64,000 nucleotides of DNA from DATJLY01 sp035532935 (GTDB lineage Bacteria > Pseudomonadota > Alphaproteobacteria > ATCC43930 > CGMCC-115725). The translations under genes and the position numbers were made by a program. Below are positions 31,943 through 41,900 of the stretch, piece by piece (the first letter of the stretch is position 1; each line of letters starts with the position of its first letter). The notes beneath the pieces are model-generated. The model had not been told where the DNA came from and did no database searches. It worked only from the letters and a program-made list of their open reading frames with translations. The stretch covers positions 1 to 64,000 of the forward strand of contig DATKQE010000118.1 in NCBI GenBank assembly GCA_035532935.1. Reading direction: 5' to 3'.

Positions 31943-32800
31943 ATGAAACCTCCCCGCTTCGAGTACGCGTGCCCGGCGACGCTCGGCGAAGCGGTCGCAC
32001 TCCTGACGCAGCGCCATGGCGAGGCCAAGGTGCTGGCGGGCGGGCAGAGCCTGATGCCGGTGCTGGCCTTCCGCCTCGCGAGCCCGTCGCTGCTCGTCGA
32101 TCTGCGCAAGCTCCCTGATCTCGACGGCATCGCCATCGCCGCCGATGGCGTGCGGCTCGGCGCCAGGCTGCGCTGGCGCGACCTCGAGCGCGACGAGCGG
32201 CTCGCCGCCGCGCAGCCGCTGCTGCGCGAAGCCGTGACGCACATCGCTCATTACCAGATCCGCAACCGCGGCACGGTGGGCGGCAGCCTCGCCCATGCCG
32301 ACCCGGCAGCGGAGCTGCCCGGGGTCGCCGTCGCTTGCGATGGCGAGATCCGCGTCGTCGGCGCGGCGGGAACCCGGACGATCGCGGCGGCATCGTTCTT
32401 CACCGGGCCGCTGGCGACGGTGCTCGCGCCCGACGAGATCATCACCGAGCTGCGTCTGCCGCCATGGCCCGAGGCGCGGCGCTGGGGCTTCGAGGAATTC
32501 GCGCGCCGGCGCGGCGACTTCGCCTTGGCCGGGATCGCGCTGTTTTACGATCCGGGCGCGGGCGGCCGGGCCGAGAACGCGCATATCGCGGTGATCGGCG
32601 CCTGCGCGCGGCCGCATCGCATCGCCGCTGCCGAAGCGGCGCTCAACGGGCGCGTCGTCGACGAGGCCGCGATCCTCGCCGCCGCCGCCGCCGCGGCGAA
32701 GGCGGTCGATCCGCCCGCGGATTTGCACGCCGACGCCGACTATCGGCGCGCGCTCGTCGAAGTGCTGGTGGAACGCGCGCTGCGCCGCGCCGCGCGATAG
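31943..32800 (+). CDS. molybdenum hydroxylase FAD-binding (CoxM-like) subunit
   Basis: A 285-residue medium subunit that carries FAD and passes electrons from the 2Fe-2S subunit to the acceptor. FAD-contact motifs are AGGQSLMPVLAFRLASP (first) and IRNRGTVGGSLAHADPAAELP (second, with the conserved TVGGS). The C-terminal CODH_C domain follows (FEEFARRRGDFALAGIAL). ATG 31943 is preferred over GTG 31931. Gene order M-S-L is that of carbon-monoxide-dehydrogenase-like operons, with 10 bp and 6 bp gaps, so the three are one transcript. Confidence 0.95.
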   Translation: MKPPRFEYACPATLGEAVALLTQRHGEAKVLAGGQSLMPVLAFRLASPSLLVDLRKLPDLDGIAIAADGVRLGARLRWRDLERDERLAAAQPLLREAVTHIAHYQIRNRGTVGGSLAHADPAAELPGVAVACDGEIRVVGAAGTRTIAAASFFTGPLATVLAPDEIITELRLPPWPEARRWGFEEFARRRGDFALAGIALFYDPGAGGRAENAHIAVIGACARPHRIAAAEAALNGRVVDEAAILAAAAAAAKAVDPPADLHADADYRRALVEVLVERALRRAAR

Positions 32801-32810
32801 GGAGAATTGA

Positions 32811-33290
32811 ATGCCGGTCCAATTCGAGGTGAATGGCAAGCCGGTCGAGGTCGAGGTCGAACCGCGCCTGACGCTCGCCGACTGCCTCCGGCATGAGCTG
32901 CGGCTCACCGGCACGCATGTCGGCTGCGAGCACGGCGTGTGCGGCGCCTGCACCGTCATCGTCGACGGCGCCGCGGTGCGTTCGTGCCTGATGCTGGCGG
33001 TGCAGGCCGAGGGCGCCAAGATCGTGACGATCGAGGGCTTGAACAGCGCCGATGGCGAGCTGACGCCGCTGCAGGCCTCGTTCCGCCGGCATCATGCGCT
33101 GCAATGCGGCTTCTGCACGCCGGGGTTCCTCACCACCGCGCATGCGCTGCTCTCCGAGGAGCCCGACGCCGACGAGGAGCGCGTGCGCGAGGTTCTGTCG
33201 GGCAATCTCTGCCGCTGTACCGGTTATATCCCGATCATCGAGGCGGTGCTCGACGCGCGCGCCGCCTATCGTAAGCCTGGGCCGCGGTAG
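32811..33290 (+). CDS. molybdenum hydroxylase [2Fe-2S] (CoxS-like) subunit
   Basis: A 159-residue small subunit with two 2Fe-2S clusters. The N-terminal plant-ferredoxin-type cluster uses Cys39, Cys44, Cys47 (GCEHGVCGACTV) and Cys59. The C-terminal helical domain has Cys99, Cys102 (CGFCTPG) and Cys134, Cys136 (LCRCTGY). All eight ligands are present. It shuttles electrons between the molybdenum centre and FAD. ATG 32811 has gggagaattga upstream. Confidence 0.97.
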   Translation: MPVQFEVNGKPVEVEVEPRLTLADCLRHELRLTGTHVGCEHGVCGACTVIVDGAAVRSCLMLAVQAEGAKIVTIEGLNSADGELTPLQASFRRHHALQCGFCTPGFLTTAHALLSEEPDADEERVREVLSGNLCRCTGYIPIIEAVLDARAAYRKPGPR

Positions 33291-33296
33291 CGCCGG

Positions 33297-35594
33297 ATGG
33301 GCGCCCGCAACGTCCTGGTCGGCAGCCCGGTCGAACGGCTCGAGGATTTGCGGCTGCTGCGCGGGCGCGGCACGTTCGTCGACGATCTCGCGCGCGAGAA
33401 CGTGCTCCATGCTGCTGTCCTGAGGAGCCCGGTCGCGCACGGGCGCCTCCGCGCGATCGACACCAAGGCGGCGCTGGCGCTGCCCGGCGTGCACGCGGTC
33501 ATCACCGCCGCCGATCTCGGCGCGCGCGTTCCCAACATTCCCCTGCGGCTCATCCCCCTCCCGGAAATGCTGCCGTTCGAGCAGCCGGTGATCGCCGCGT
33601 CCAAGGTGCGCTATGTCGGCGAGCCGGTCGCGGTCGTGCTCGCGGACAGCGCGGCGCTCGCCGAGGACGCGCTCGAAGTGGTGCGGCTCGACATCGAGCC
33701 CCTGCCGGCGGTGACGGACCGCGTCGCGGCGGCGGCCGACAAGGTCCTGCTGTTCGAGGAGCACGGCACCAATCGCGCCGTCACCTTCACCGTGCGCCAG
33801 GGCGATGCCGCGGCGGCGTTCAAGGAGGCGCCCTATGTCCGGCGCGAGCGCTTCAGCGTGCACCGCCATACCGCCGTGACGCTCGAGCCGCGCGGCGTGC
33901 TCACCGAGTGGGACCGCGCGCAAGGGCACCTGACCATCTGGGGCGCCGCCAAGGTGCCGTTCTTCAACCGCCAGATCCTGGCGCGGCTGATGGTCCTGCC
34001 CGAGAGCGCCATCAGCATGATCGAAAACGACGTCGGCGGCGGCTTCGGCAATCGCGGCGAATTCTATCCCGAGGATTTCCTCATTCCGTTCGCCGCGCGC
34101 CATGTCGGCCGGCCGGTGAAATGGACCGAGGACCGGCGCGAGCACCTCATCGCCGCCAACCACGCGCGCGAAACCGACATCGAGATCGAGATCGCCTGCC
34201 GCAAGGACGGCACCATCCTTGCGCTGCGCGGCCACGCCTATGCGGATATGGGCGCCTATGTCCGCACCAACGGCGCCGTCGGCCCGCGCAACAGCGCGCA
34301 GTTCCTCGCCGGCCCCTATCACGTGCCCCATCTCGACATCGATGTGAAGCTCCTTGTCACCAACAAGACGCCGGTCGGCACCTATCGCGGCCCGGGGCGG
34401 TTCGAGGCGGATTTCTTCCGCGAGCGCCTCGTCGACATGGCGGCGCGCGATCTCGGCATCGATCCGGTCGAGCTGCGCCGGCGCAATTTCGTCGCCGAAT
34501 CCGAGATGCCCTATGCGGTCGCGGCGGTGACGCCGTCTGGCGCCGAGACCGAATTCGACAGCGGCGACTATCGCATCACTCTCGACCGCTGCCTTCAGGA
34601 GATCGGCTGGTCGGACAAGCAACGGCTTCAGGGCAAGTTCGTCGATGGGCGCTACCACGGCATCGCCATCGGCTGCTTCATCGAGGGCGGCGCGGCGGGG
34701 CCCAAGGAGACGGCGCGGCTCGTGCTCGAGCCCGATGGCCGTATCGCGGTCCTGGTCGGTTCCGCCGGCGTCGGGCAGGGGCTCGAAACCGCCTTCGCCC
34801 AGATCGCGGCGGACGCGCTCGAATTGCCGCTCGAGCGCATCGCCGGCGTCCGCCACGGCTCGACCACGTTGCTGCCGGAGGGCTATGGCTCCTATCATTC
34901 GCGCGCCGTCGTCATGGGGGGCTCGGCGGTCCTCGCCGCGGCGTCCGCATTCAAGACGGCGTTGCGCGACGCCGCCGCAAGCCGCCTCGGCTGCGACGCC
35001 GCCGCGGTCGAACTCGTCGATGGCGAGGCCCGGGCGGGCGGGCGTTCGGTGACGCTGGCGGCGCTGGCCGAGGACGGGATCGCTGCCGACGGCAGCTTCA
35101 CCAACCATCACCACACCTATGCCTACGGCACGCACGCGGCGCATGTCGCGGTCGATCCGCGCACCGGACATGTCGCGCTCGTCGATTATGCCGCGGTTGA
35201 GGATGTCGGGCGGATCATCAATCCGATGATGATGCGCGGCCAGCAGATCGGCGCGATCGTGCAGGGGCTCGGCGGCACGCTGCTCGAGCATCTCGTCTAC
35301 GACGCCGAGGGCCAGCTCCTGAGCGGCACGCTCGCCGATTATCTGCTGCCGACGGCAGGCGACTTCCCGTCGATTCGCGCGGTCACGCTCGAGGAGAAGC
35401 CGTCGCCGATCAATCCGCTCGGCGCCAAGGGCGCCGGCGAGGGCGGCATTGTTCCGGTCGGCGGCGTCATCGCCAATGCCGTGGCCGCCGCGCTTTCCTC
35501 GCTCGGCGTCGAACCGCGCGCCCTGCCGCTCTCGCCGCCGCGCCTGTGGCGCCTCATCAAGGAGGCGCAGGGTCGAACGGCGCGGACGGCTTGA
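33297..35594 (+). CDS. molybdenum hydroxylase catalytic (CoxL-like, form II type) subunit
   Basis: A 765-residue molybdopterin-binding subunit. N-terminal SPVERLEDLRLLRGRGTFVDD, Moco contacts VGGGFGNRGEFYPED, KWTEDRREHLIAAN, TYRGPGRFEADFF and GSAGVGQGLETAFAQI, and the catalytic Glu in KGAGEGG. The active-site loop is TYRGPGR, not the AYxCSFR of CO-oxidising form I, so it likely acts on another substrate such as an aldehyde, nicotinate or aromatic ring. It forms a complex with the two preceding products. Its last 38 bp overlap the 3' end of the broken membrane-protein gene on the other strand. Confidence 0.94.
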   Translation: MGARNVLVGSPVERLEDLRLLRGRGTFVDDLARENVLHAAVLRSPVAHGRLRAIDTKAALALPGVHAVITAADLGARVPNIPLRLIPLPEMLPFEQPVIAASKVRYVGEPVAVVLADSAALAEDALEVVRLDIEPLPAVTDRVAAAADKVLLFEEHGTNRAVTFTVRQGDAAAAFKEAPYVRRERFSVHRHTAVTLEPRGVLTEWDRAQGHLTIWGAAKVPFFNRQILARLMVLPESAISMIENDVGGGFGNRGEFYPEDFLIPFAARHVGRPVKWTEDRREHLIAANHARETDIEIEIACRKDGTILALRGHAYADMGAYVRTNGAVGPRNSAQFLAGPYHVPHLDIDVKLLVTNKTPVGTYRGPGRFEADFFRERLVDMAARDLGIDPVELRRRNFVAESEMPYAVAAVTPSGAETEFDSGDYRITLDRCLQEIGWSDKQRLQGKFVDGRYHGIAIGCFIEGGAAGPKETARLVLEPDGRIAVLVGSAGVGQGLETAFAQIAADALELPLERIAGVRHGSTTLLPEGYGSYHSRAVVMGGSAVLAAASAFKTALRDAAASRLGCDAAAVELVDGEARAGGRSVTLAALAEDGIAADGSFTNHHHTYAYGTHAAHVAVDPRTGHVALVDYAAVEDVGRIINPMMMRGQQIGAIVQGLGGTLLEHLVYDAEGQLLSGTLADYLLPTAGDFPSIRAVTLEEKPSPINPLGAKGAGEGGIVPVGGVIANAVAAALSSLGVEPRALPLSPPRLWRLIKEAQGRTARTA

Positions 35595-37050
35595 TCCACA
35601 TCTGAGGCCCGCCGGCATCGGCGCGCAGCAGCCGGAAATGCCGCGAGACCCATAAATGAAACGGTGCCAGCGCCGGCTGATCGAGCCGGACGCCGCAGAA
35701 CAACACCATCTTGACATTGGGACGCGCGGCCGCCGCGATCAGATCATTGGCGGTGAGATACCGCGTCATGACCCGGACGAACGACGTATCGACGAGCGCG
35801 GCGGGCGTGCGGCGCTGCGCCAGGGCGGCAGCGAACTGGCAGTCCGTGATGATCCGGCCCTCGGGGTCGATGTTCCGCGCGATGTCCCGCGCGAGCGCGA
35901 GATTGCGCGCGCCGGTGCTGCGCGCGCGGCTCAGTCCGCTGACGTGTGAAATAGTCCCTGCGGCGGCATAAGCCACAAGAACGGCAACGCTCACGATCAT
36001 GGCAGGAAACGGCGTTTGTTCCCCCGGCAACGGCATGCCACGGCGATGCCGCGAGAAACCCAGCGTTGCCAGGGCCAGCAACGCCGGCGCGAGCGTCACC
36101 AGATGATGATCGAACAGCGGCCTCTGATCGACCAGCAATGACGCAATAGCGAGGAACCACCCGAGCCACGGCAGAACCAGCGGATCGCGCCGCGCGATCC
36201 CGACGGCGGCGCCGAAGAACGCGGCATAGGTCACGGGCGCGGTGACGAGGAAATCCAGAATTGCGCGGGCGTGATCGCCGGGACCGTCGCGAAACGCCTG
36301 GCGCGCGGCGAGATGGAATTCCACCACCTGCCGCCATAACGGCCGGAAATCGTCGAGAAACGGCAGGACGAATGCTGCCAGCACCACCGCGACCCCGAGC
36401 AGGCCCGCGAGCGCGCAAAGCGCGAGCGCACGGCGTTGCCGCCGCTCGACACCCGCGCACAAGAGAAGGATCAGAAGCGGGACGAAGGTGGCGATGCCGG
36501 TCAGCTTGCACAGCGTGGCATAGGCCGCCGCCGCGCCGGCGAGCAGCGCCCACACTGGCGCGGTGCGGCTTCCCGGCTGGCGCGCCGCCTCGAGCGCCAG
36601 CGCGACCGCGACCAGCGAGAAGGCAATCTGCGGCGCCTCGGCCTCCAGCGTTCGCGATTGCGCGAGGATGAGCGGATCGAACGCAACGAGGCCGAGCGCG
36701 GACAACGAGGCGATGCGGCCGCCGACGCGGCTGCCCAAAAGCGCGGCAGCGGGAAGCGCCGCGAGCGACAGGGCGGCGACGCCGAAACGCGCCGCCCAGA
36801 AATTTCGTCCCGCAGAACAGAAAGAACGGATAGACGCTCAGGATGAATGCGGGCGGCTGGGAATAGAAGGTCTCGCGGTAGAGGCCATGGCTCGACGCCA
36901 TCGCCATCAGCGTTTGCAGATAGACGCCTTCGTCATAGCCGCCATCGGCGAGCCCCAACCCGCGCAACCGAAGCGCGAGCGCCGCGACGACCGTAACGAT
37001 CGCCAGCGGGACGTAGTGTCGTTCGATGAAGCGGCGCAGGATCGTGCCGC
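35557..37050 (-). pseudogene. frameshifted glycosyltransferase-39-like membrane protein
   Basis: Two minus-strand frames together make one polytopic protein of the ArnT/PMT dolichyl-mannosyltransferase-like family. The N-terminal frame (from about 37050) gives a first helix ending LAIVTVVAALALRLRGLG, then the family mark DGGYDEGVYLQTLMAM and YSQPPAFILSVYPFFLF. Near 36798-36815 the frame changes, and FWAARFGVAALSLAALPAAA continues in the second frame, followed by many helices to the stop at 35557. No ATG, GTG or TTG precedes the first helix; the first usable codon is TTG 36967, after it. The internal frameshift and missing start argue for a pseudogene. A sequencing slip could explain the frameshift but not the start. 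Confidence 0.72.
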
Positions 37051-37053
37051 CGC

Positions 37054-38109
37054 TCAGCGCCAGTCGTCGATCAGGACCTGTTTGCGCAGCTTGGCACCCA
37101 TGATCTGCCAGTAGCCGTTGGTCTCGCCGCCGACCACGATCACGTTGATGTCCTTCTCGTCGAAGATGGGAATGAGTTCATCGGGCGCGGCCTTGAGCTT
37201 GGTCGCCAGCGGCTCCTGGCCGAACGTGGCCCAGGGATAAACGTAGTTCTGCACGAGTTGCAAATCCCAGTAGCGTGCGGCCGGCATCGTCGCCGTCTCG
37301 TGCAGCCAGCGGATGAGCTTGGCCTTGGTGTCGAACCCGCCGCGGTCGATGAACTGCCGCGCCGTGATGGGATCGAGCAGCAGCGCCGGCGCCGAAATCG
37401 CATCGGTGCCGAGCAGCATGTCGCGCACATGCTCGCGCCAATAGGTCTGGCGCAGGCCGAGGCAGAACGTGGTCGAGCGGCAGCCCCAGAACACGCTGAC
37501 GACGCTGTCCGTGGGCTTGAATCCCTTGGCGACATGGAGCGGCTCCCACGGGCTGCGCTCCTCGTTCTCGGCGAAGGTGATGCTGTTATAGGTGTAGTTG
37601 TTGCCGAGCGAGCCCATGAAGGTGTCGCCGGGCACCGAGCCGCCTTGCAGGTTCTGCGACAACAGGCCATAGGCGCGGCCGATGGTGGCATTGGCATGGC
37701 TGTAGGGACCCATGGCGCCGATGCCGCCATTCATGCCGATCTCGTGGCGGATCGGCCCGTTCACGACCACCATCGATGCGGCCGAGCTCGAGGTGCTGCC
37801 GCGCGCCGACACCTGCGAGGCGGCGAGCGCGAGGATCACCGGGAAATATTCCGGCCGCGCCCCGGCCATGACGGCGTTCACCGCCACCTTTTCGACCGTG
37901 TATTCCCACGCACCGCGATTGGCCGTCGGCTGCATCGCCCCCACGATCTCGTCCGGGGCGTGATGGGTATGGGCCAGCATCTCGGCCACCCGATCCGCGG
38001 TCGGGAGCACGATCGGCAGTTTGTCGGTCCAGTTATTCTCGAGAAAGAGGCGGTGCAGGTTCTCTTCGGTGTCCGGCTCGAGGTCGCGCGGCGTCGCGCG
38101 ATCAGCCAC
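37054..38109 (-). CDS. conserved protein of unknown function paired with a UGSC-like protein
   Basis: A 351-residue soluble protein. It starts with LHRLFLENNWTDKLPIVLPT and continues TVEKVAVNAVMAGARPEYFP, VVVNGPIRHEIGMNGGIGAM and INVIVVGGETNGYWQIMGA. These stretches are typical of a conserved bacterial family of unknown function found next to UGSC-type (Sec/Cys) proteins. A WGCRSTTFCLG segment holds two Cys about eight residues apart. No signal peptide or membrane helix. It overlaps the UGSC-like gene by 8 bp, so the two are co-translated and probably form a complex. The function is unknown; a redox or C-S bond reaction is a guess from the partner. Confidence 0.8.
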   Translation of the reverse strand: MADRATPRDLEPDTEENLHRLFLENNWTDKLPIVLPTADRVAEMLAHTHHAPDEIVGAMQPTANRGAWEYTVEKVAVNAVMAGARPEYFPVILALAASQVSARGSTSSSAASMVVVNGPIRHEIGMNGGIGAMGPYSHANATIGRAYGLLSQNLQGGSVPGDTFMGSLGNNYTYNSITFAENEERSPWEPLHVAKGFKPTDSVVSVFWGCRSTTFCLGLRQTYWREHVRDMLLGTDAISAPALLLDPITARQFIDRGGFDTKAKLIRWLHETATMPAARYWDLQLVQNYVYPWATFGQEPLATKLKAAPDELIPIFDEKDINVIVVGGETNGYWQIMGAKLRKQVLIDDWR

Positions 38110-38716
38110 GGGCGCCGCCTTCCGCCAGCGCCGTCGTCAGGGCGGCGACGATCTCCTGCATCACCTTCTCTCCGGTGACTGGATCGTTGCCGTCGACATA
38201 GGCCGCGAGCTCGGCCGCGTTCTTGCCCATGACCGGCTGCGGCACGAAAGCGGCCGGCGCCGCGGCGAGCCCGGCGACATGGGCGACCGAGCGCACCACC
38301 TTCGCGAACTTGTCGGTGTGGATCGCGACCGTGGGCACGCCGTAGCGCGTCTCGAGGGTGATGGCGTGGGTGGCGACGGCGGGCGCACAGGTGCTGCAAT
38401 GGCCGACGCCGATGATGGCGGCGTCGCCATGGGCCTTGATCTCGGCCCAGGTCGCGGGATCGTCATGGCCGTAATAGGCCGAGAGCGAGACAAGGCGAGT
38501 GGTGACGCCCGGCATGTGCGCGGCGAACCACGCCGCGATCTGCTTCAAGAGCTCGATCGAATCGTCGAAGCGGCAATCGACGAGATAGACGGTCTTGCCG
38601 TCGAGGCTTTCGAGCCGGGGCGCCGGCGCCTTGCGGGCAATGCCGGGCGGGGAGCCCACCGGATTGAGCACCGTGATCTTGGTCTCGCGCTTTGCCAAGG
38701 GTGCGATCTGGTTCAT
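38102..38716 (-). CDS. UGSC-family-like protein with CSTC motif
   Basis: A 204-residue protein resembling the UGSC (seleno)protein family. The N-terminal part is LESLDGKTVYLVDCRFDDS, followed by the motif Cys107-Ser-Thr-Cys110 in IIGVGHCSTCAP, then ETRYGVPTVAIHTDKFAKVV. In the named family the motif is U/C-G-S-C; here both ends are Cys and the middle is Ser-Thr, and no in-frame TGA replaces a Cys. The CxxC geometry suggests a redox-active pair. ATG 38716 follows GGGAGGCGGGAA. It is the first gene of a two-gene operon with 37054-38109 and is divergent from the transglutaminase/amidoligase gene across 278 bp in which no clear promoter is seen. Confidence 0.7.
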   Translation of the reverse strand: MNQIAPLAKRETKITVLNPVGSPPGIARKAPAPRLESLDGKTVYLVDCRFDDSIELLKQIAAWFAAHMPGVTTRLVSLSAYYGHDDPATWAEIKAHGDAAIIGVGHCSTCAPAVATHAITLETRYGVPTVAIHTDKFAKVVRSVAHVAGLAAAPAAFVPQPVMGKNAAELAAYVDGNDPVTGEKVMQEIVAALTTALAEGGARG

Positions 38717-38994
38717 TTCCCGCCTCCCGCCGCCATAGGACCGGTCAATGGTAATTGGCCCCCGGCCGCGGCGCAACGACCCCGCGCGGCGGCCGGTACC
38801 ACGATTGCGAAGGCGCAATGCGCACCGTCCTTACGACAATCATGGCCGTGCCTGTCACAGCCATCCACGTCTTTTTGCGCCGGCCATGACGATGAGACAG
38901 GCGTAGCGGCGGTTTGCGGTTCCCGGTACCAGCCGAATCTGGCCCGGAGATTGCATCTATATTTTTCTGGGGCAAGAGCAGGAAATCCCGCCCG

Positions 38995-41900
38995 ATGGCC
39001 GTTCACGTCGCGCTCACGCACAAGACGCGCTACCGCTATGACCGGCTGGTTCATCTCGGGCCGCAAGTCGTCCGGCTGCGCCCGGCGCCGCATTGCCGCA
39101 CGCCGGTCCTGAGCTATTCGCTCAAGGTCGCGCCGCGGCAGCACTTCCTCAACTGGCAGCAGGACCCGCAATCCAACTACCTCGCACGCTATGTCTTTCC
39201 CGAGCCGACGCAGGAGTTCCTGATCGAGGTCGATCTCATCGCCGAGATGGCGATCATCAATCCGTTCGACTTCTTCCTGGAAACGGCAGCGGAGCTCCAT
39301 CCGTTCGTATACGAGCCCGCATTGGCGCGCGATCTCAGGCCCTATCTCGAGCTCGAGCCGATAGGTCCGCTCCTGGGCGGGTTCATGGGCGGGATCGAGC
39401 AAAAACGGACAAGGACCATCGACTTCCTGGTGGCACTCAACCGGCACGTGCAGACCGGCATCGGCTATGTCATCCGGCTCGAGCCGGGCATCCAGAGCTG
39501 CGAGGATACGCTCCGGCTCGGCCGCGGTTCCTGCCGCGACAGCGCCTGGCTTTTGGTGCAGATCGCGCGCCGATGCGGGCTCGCGGCGCGGTTCGTGTCG
39601 GGCTATCTCATCCAGCTCGCGCCCGACCAGAAGCCGCTCGAGGGACCGGCCGGGCCGGAGCGCGATTTCTGCGACCTCCACGCCTGGGCCGAGATCTATC
39701 TGCCCGCTGCGGGCTGGGTCGGGGTCGATCCGACCTCGGGCCTGTTGGCCGGCGAGGGCCACATTCCGCTCGCCTGCGCCCCCGATCCGACCAGCGCGGC
39801 CCCGATCAGCGGCGGCGTCGAGGCGTGCGAGGTGGCATTCAACCACGAGATGACGGTCGCGCGCATCGCCGAGCAGCCGCGCGTCACCAAGCCCTATTCG
39901 AACGTGATGTGGGGGCGCATCGACGCGGTCGGGCATGCGGTCGACCGCGACCTCGCCGCCGCCGATGTCCGGCTGACCATGGGCGGCGAGCCGACCCTGG
40001 TATCGCTCAGCGACATGGACGGCGCGGAGTGGAACACCGCGGCGGTGGGGCCCGACAAGAAGCGGATGGCAAGCCAGCTTGTCGCGCGGCTGGTGCAGCG
40101 CTACGCGCCGGGCGGGCTCGTGCACTGCGGCCAGGGCAAATGGTATCCCGGCGAGAGCCTGCCGCGCTGGGCGTTCGGCATCTATTGGCGGCGCGACGGC
40201 GACGCCATCTGGGCCAATGCCGATTACCTCGCGTGCGAAGACCGCGACTATGGCCTGGGCGACGCCGATGCCAAGCGGTTCATGGCCGCCTTGACGCGCC
40301 GGCTCGGCATCCCGCCGCGCGTCGCGCTGCCGGCCTACGAGGACCCGTTTCATTATCTCAACCGCGAGAGCGCGCTGCCGGTCAATGTCGATCCGCTCGA
40401 CAGCAAGCTCGAGAACGAGGAAGAGCGCGCGCGTCTCGCCGCGGTGTTCCGCCGCGGTCTCGACCGGCCGGTCGGCTATGTGCTGCCGATCAACCGCCGC
40501 CACGAAGCGAGCGGCCCGGTGTGGCTGTCGAGCCCGTGGCCGATGCGCCAGGACAAGCTGTTGCTGGTTCCGGGCGACAGCCCGGTCGGCTTCCGCCTGC
40601 CGCTCGCCTCGCTGCCCTGGGTCGCCGCGGGCGAATATCCCCATATCGTCGAGCGCGATCCGTTCGAGCGCCTGCCGCCGTTGCCGCCGCATGGCGTGCA
40701 TGCCGCGCAGCACGTCCTGTCCAAGGGCCCGGCCGAGCCGCTGCGCCGCCAGGCCCCCGCCGCGATGGCGGAGCTGCGCGAGGAGCCGACAACGCGCGGG
40801 CAATCGGCGGGCTGGGTGGTGCGCACGGCGCTCTGCGTCGAGCCGCGCGGCGGCCGGCTCTATGTATTCTTCCCCCCGGTCGCCTTGCTCGAGGATTACC
40901 TCGCGCTGATCGAGGCGGTCGAGGCGGCCGCGGTCGAGAGCGATACGCCGGTCATCATCGAGGGCTATCCGCCGCCGCGCGATATGCGCATCAACCTGCT
41001 TTCGGTCACGCCCGATCCCGGCGTCATCGAGGTCAACATTCACCCCGCGGCGAGCTGGGTGGAGTTCACGCGCATCATCACCGATCTGTACGACGACGCG
41101 CGCCAGAGCGGGCTCGGCACCGAGAAATTCGCGATCGACGGCCGCCATGTCGGCACCGGCGGCGGCCATCACGTCACGGTCGGCGGTGCCACCCCGGCCG
41201 ACAGCCCGTTCCTGCGCCGGCCAAGCCTGCTGCGCAGCCTCGTCGCCTATTGGCAGAACCATCCGGCTCTGTCCTATCTCTTCGCCGGCATGTTCATCGG
41301 TCCGACCGGCCAGGCGCCGCGGGTCGACGAGGCGCGCGACGACGCCCTCTATGAACTCGAGATCGCGTTCGCGCAGATCGACCGGCTCGGCCTGCCGTGC
41401 CCGCCCTGGGCGATCGATCGCGCGCTGCGCCACATCCTCACCGATGTCACGGGCAACACCCACCGCGCCGAATTCTGCATCGACAAGCTCTATTCGCCCG
41501 ACACGGCTTCCGGCCGGCTGGGCCTGGTGGAGATGCGCGCCTTCGAAATGCCGCCACACGCGCAAATGAGCCTGGCCCAGCAACTCCTGATCCGCGCCCT
41601 CATCGCCGCCTTCTGGCGCGAACCCTATAAAAACCGCTTGGTGCGGTGGGGCACGCAATTGCATGATCGCTTCATGCTGCCGTTCTTCATCGAGCAGGAC
41701 CTCGGCGACGTGGTGGCCGATCTGGCCGGGTTCGGCTATCCGTTCGAGCCCGACTGGTTCACGCCCCATCTCGCGTTCCGCTTCCCCGTGCTCGGGACGG
41801 TCACGCATCGCGGCATCCGGATGGAGCTGCGGCATGCGCTCGAGCCGTGGCACGTGCTGGGCGAGGAGCCCGGTGCCGGCGGCACGGCGCGTTTCGTCGA

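Noticed and set aside
33297..35594. True aerobic CO dehydrogenase
   Set aside because: The active-site loop reads TYRGPGR and lacks the AYxCSFR motif with the Cu-binding Cys, so only the general CoxL family is supported.
38384..38401. Selenocysteine in the UGSC-like protein
   Set aside because: Both motif positions are encoded by Cys codons (tgc) and no in-frame TGA or SECIS-like need is seen.
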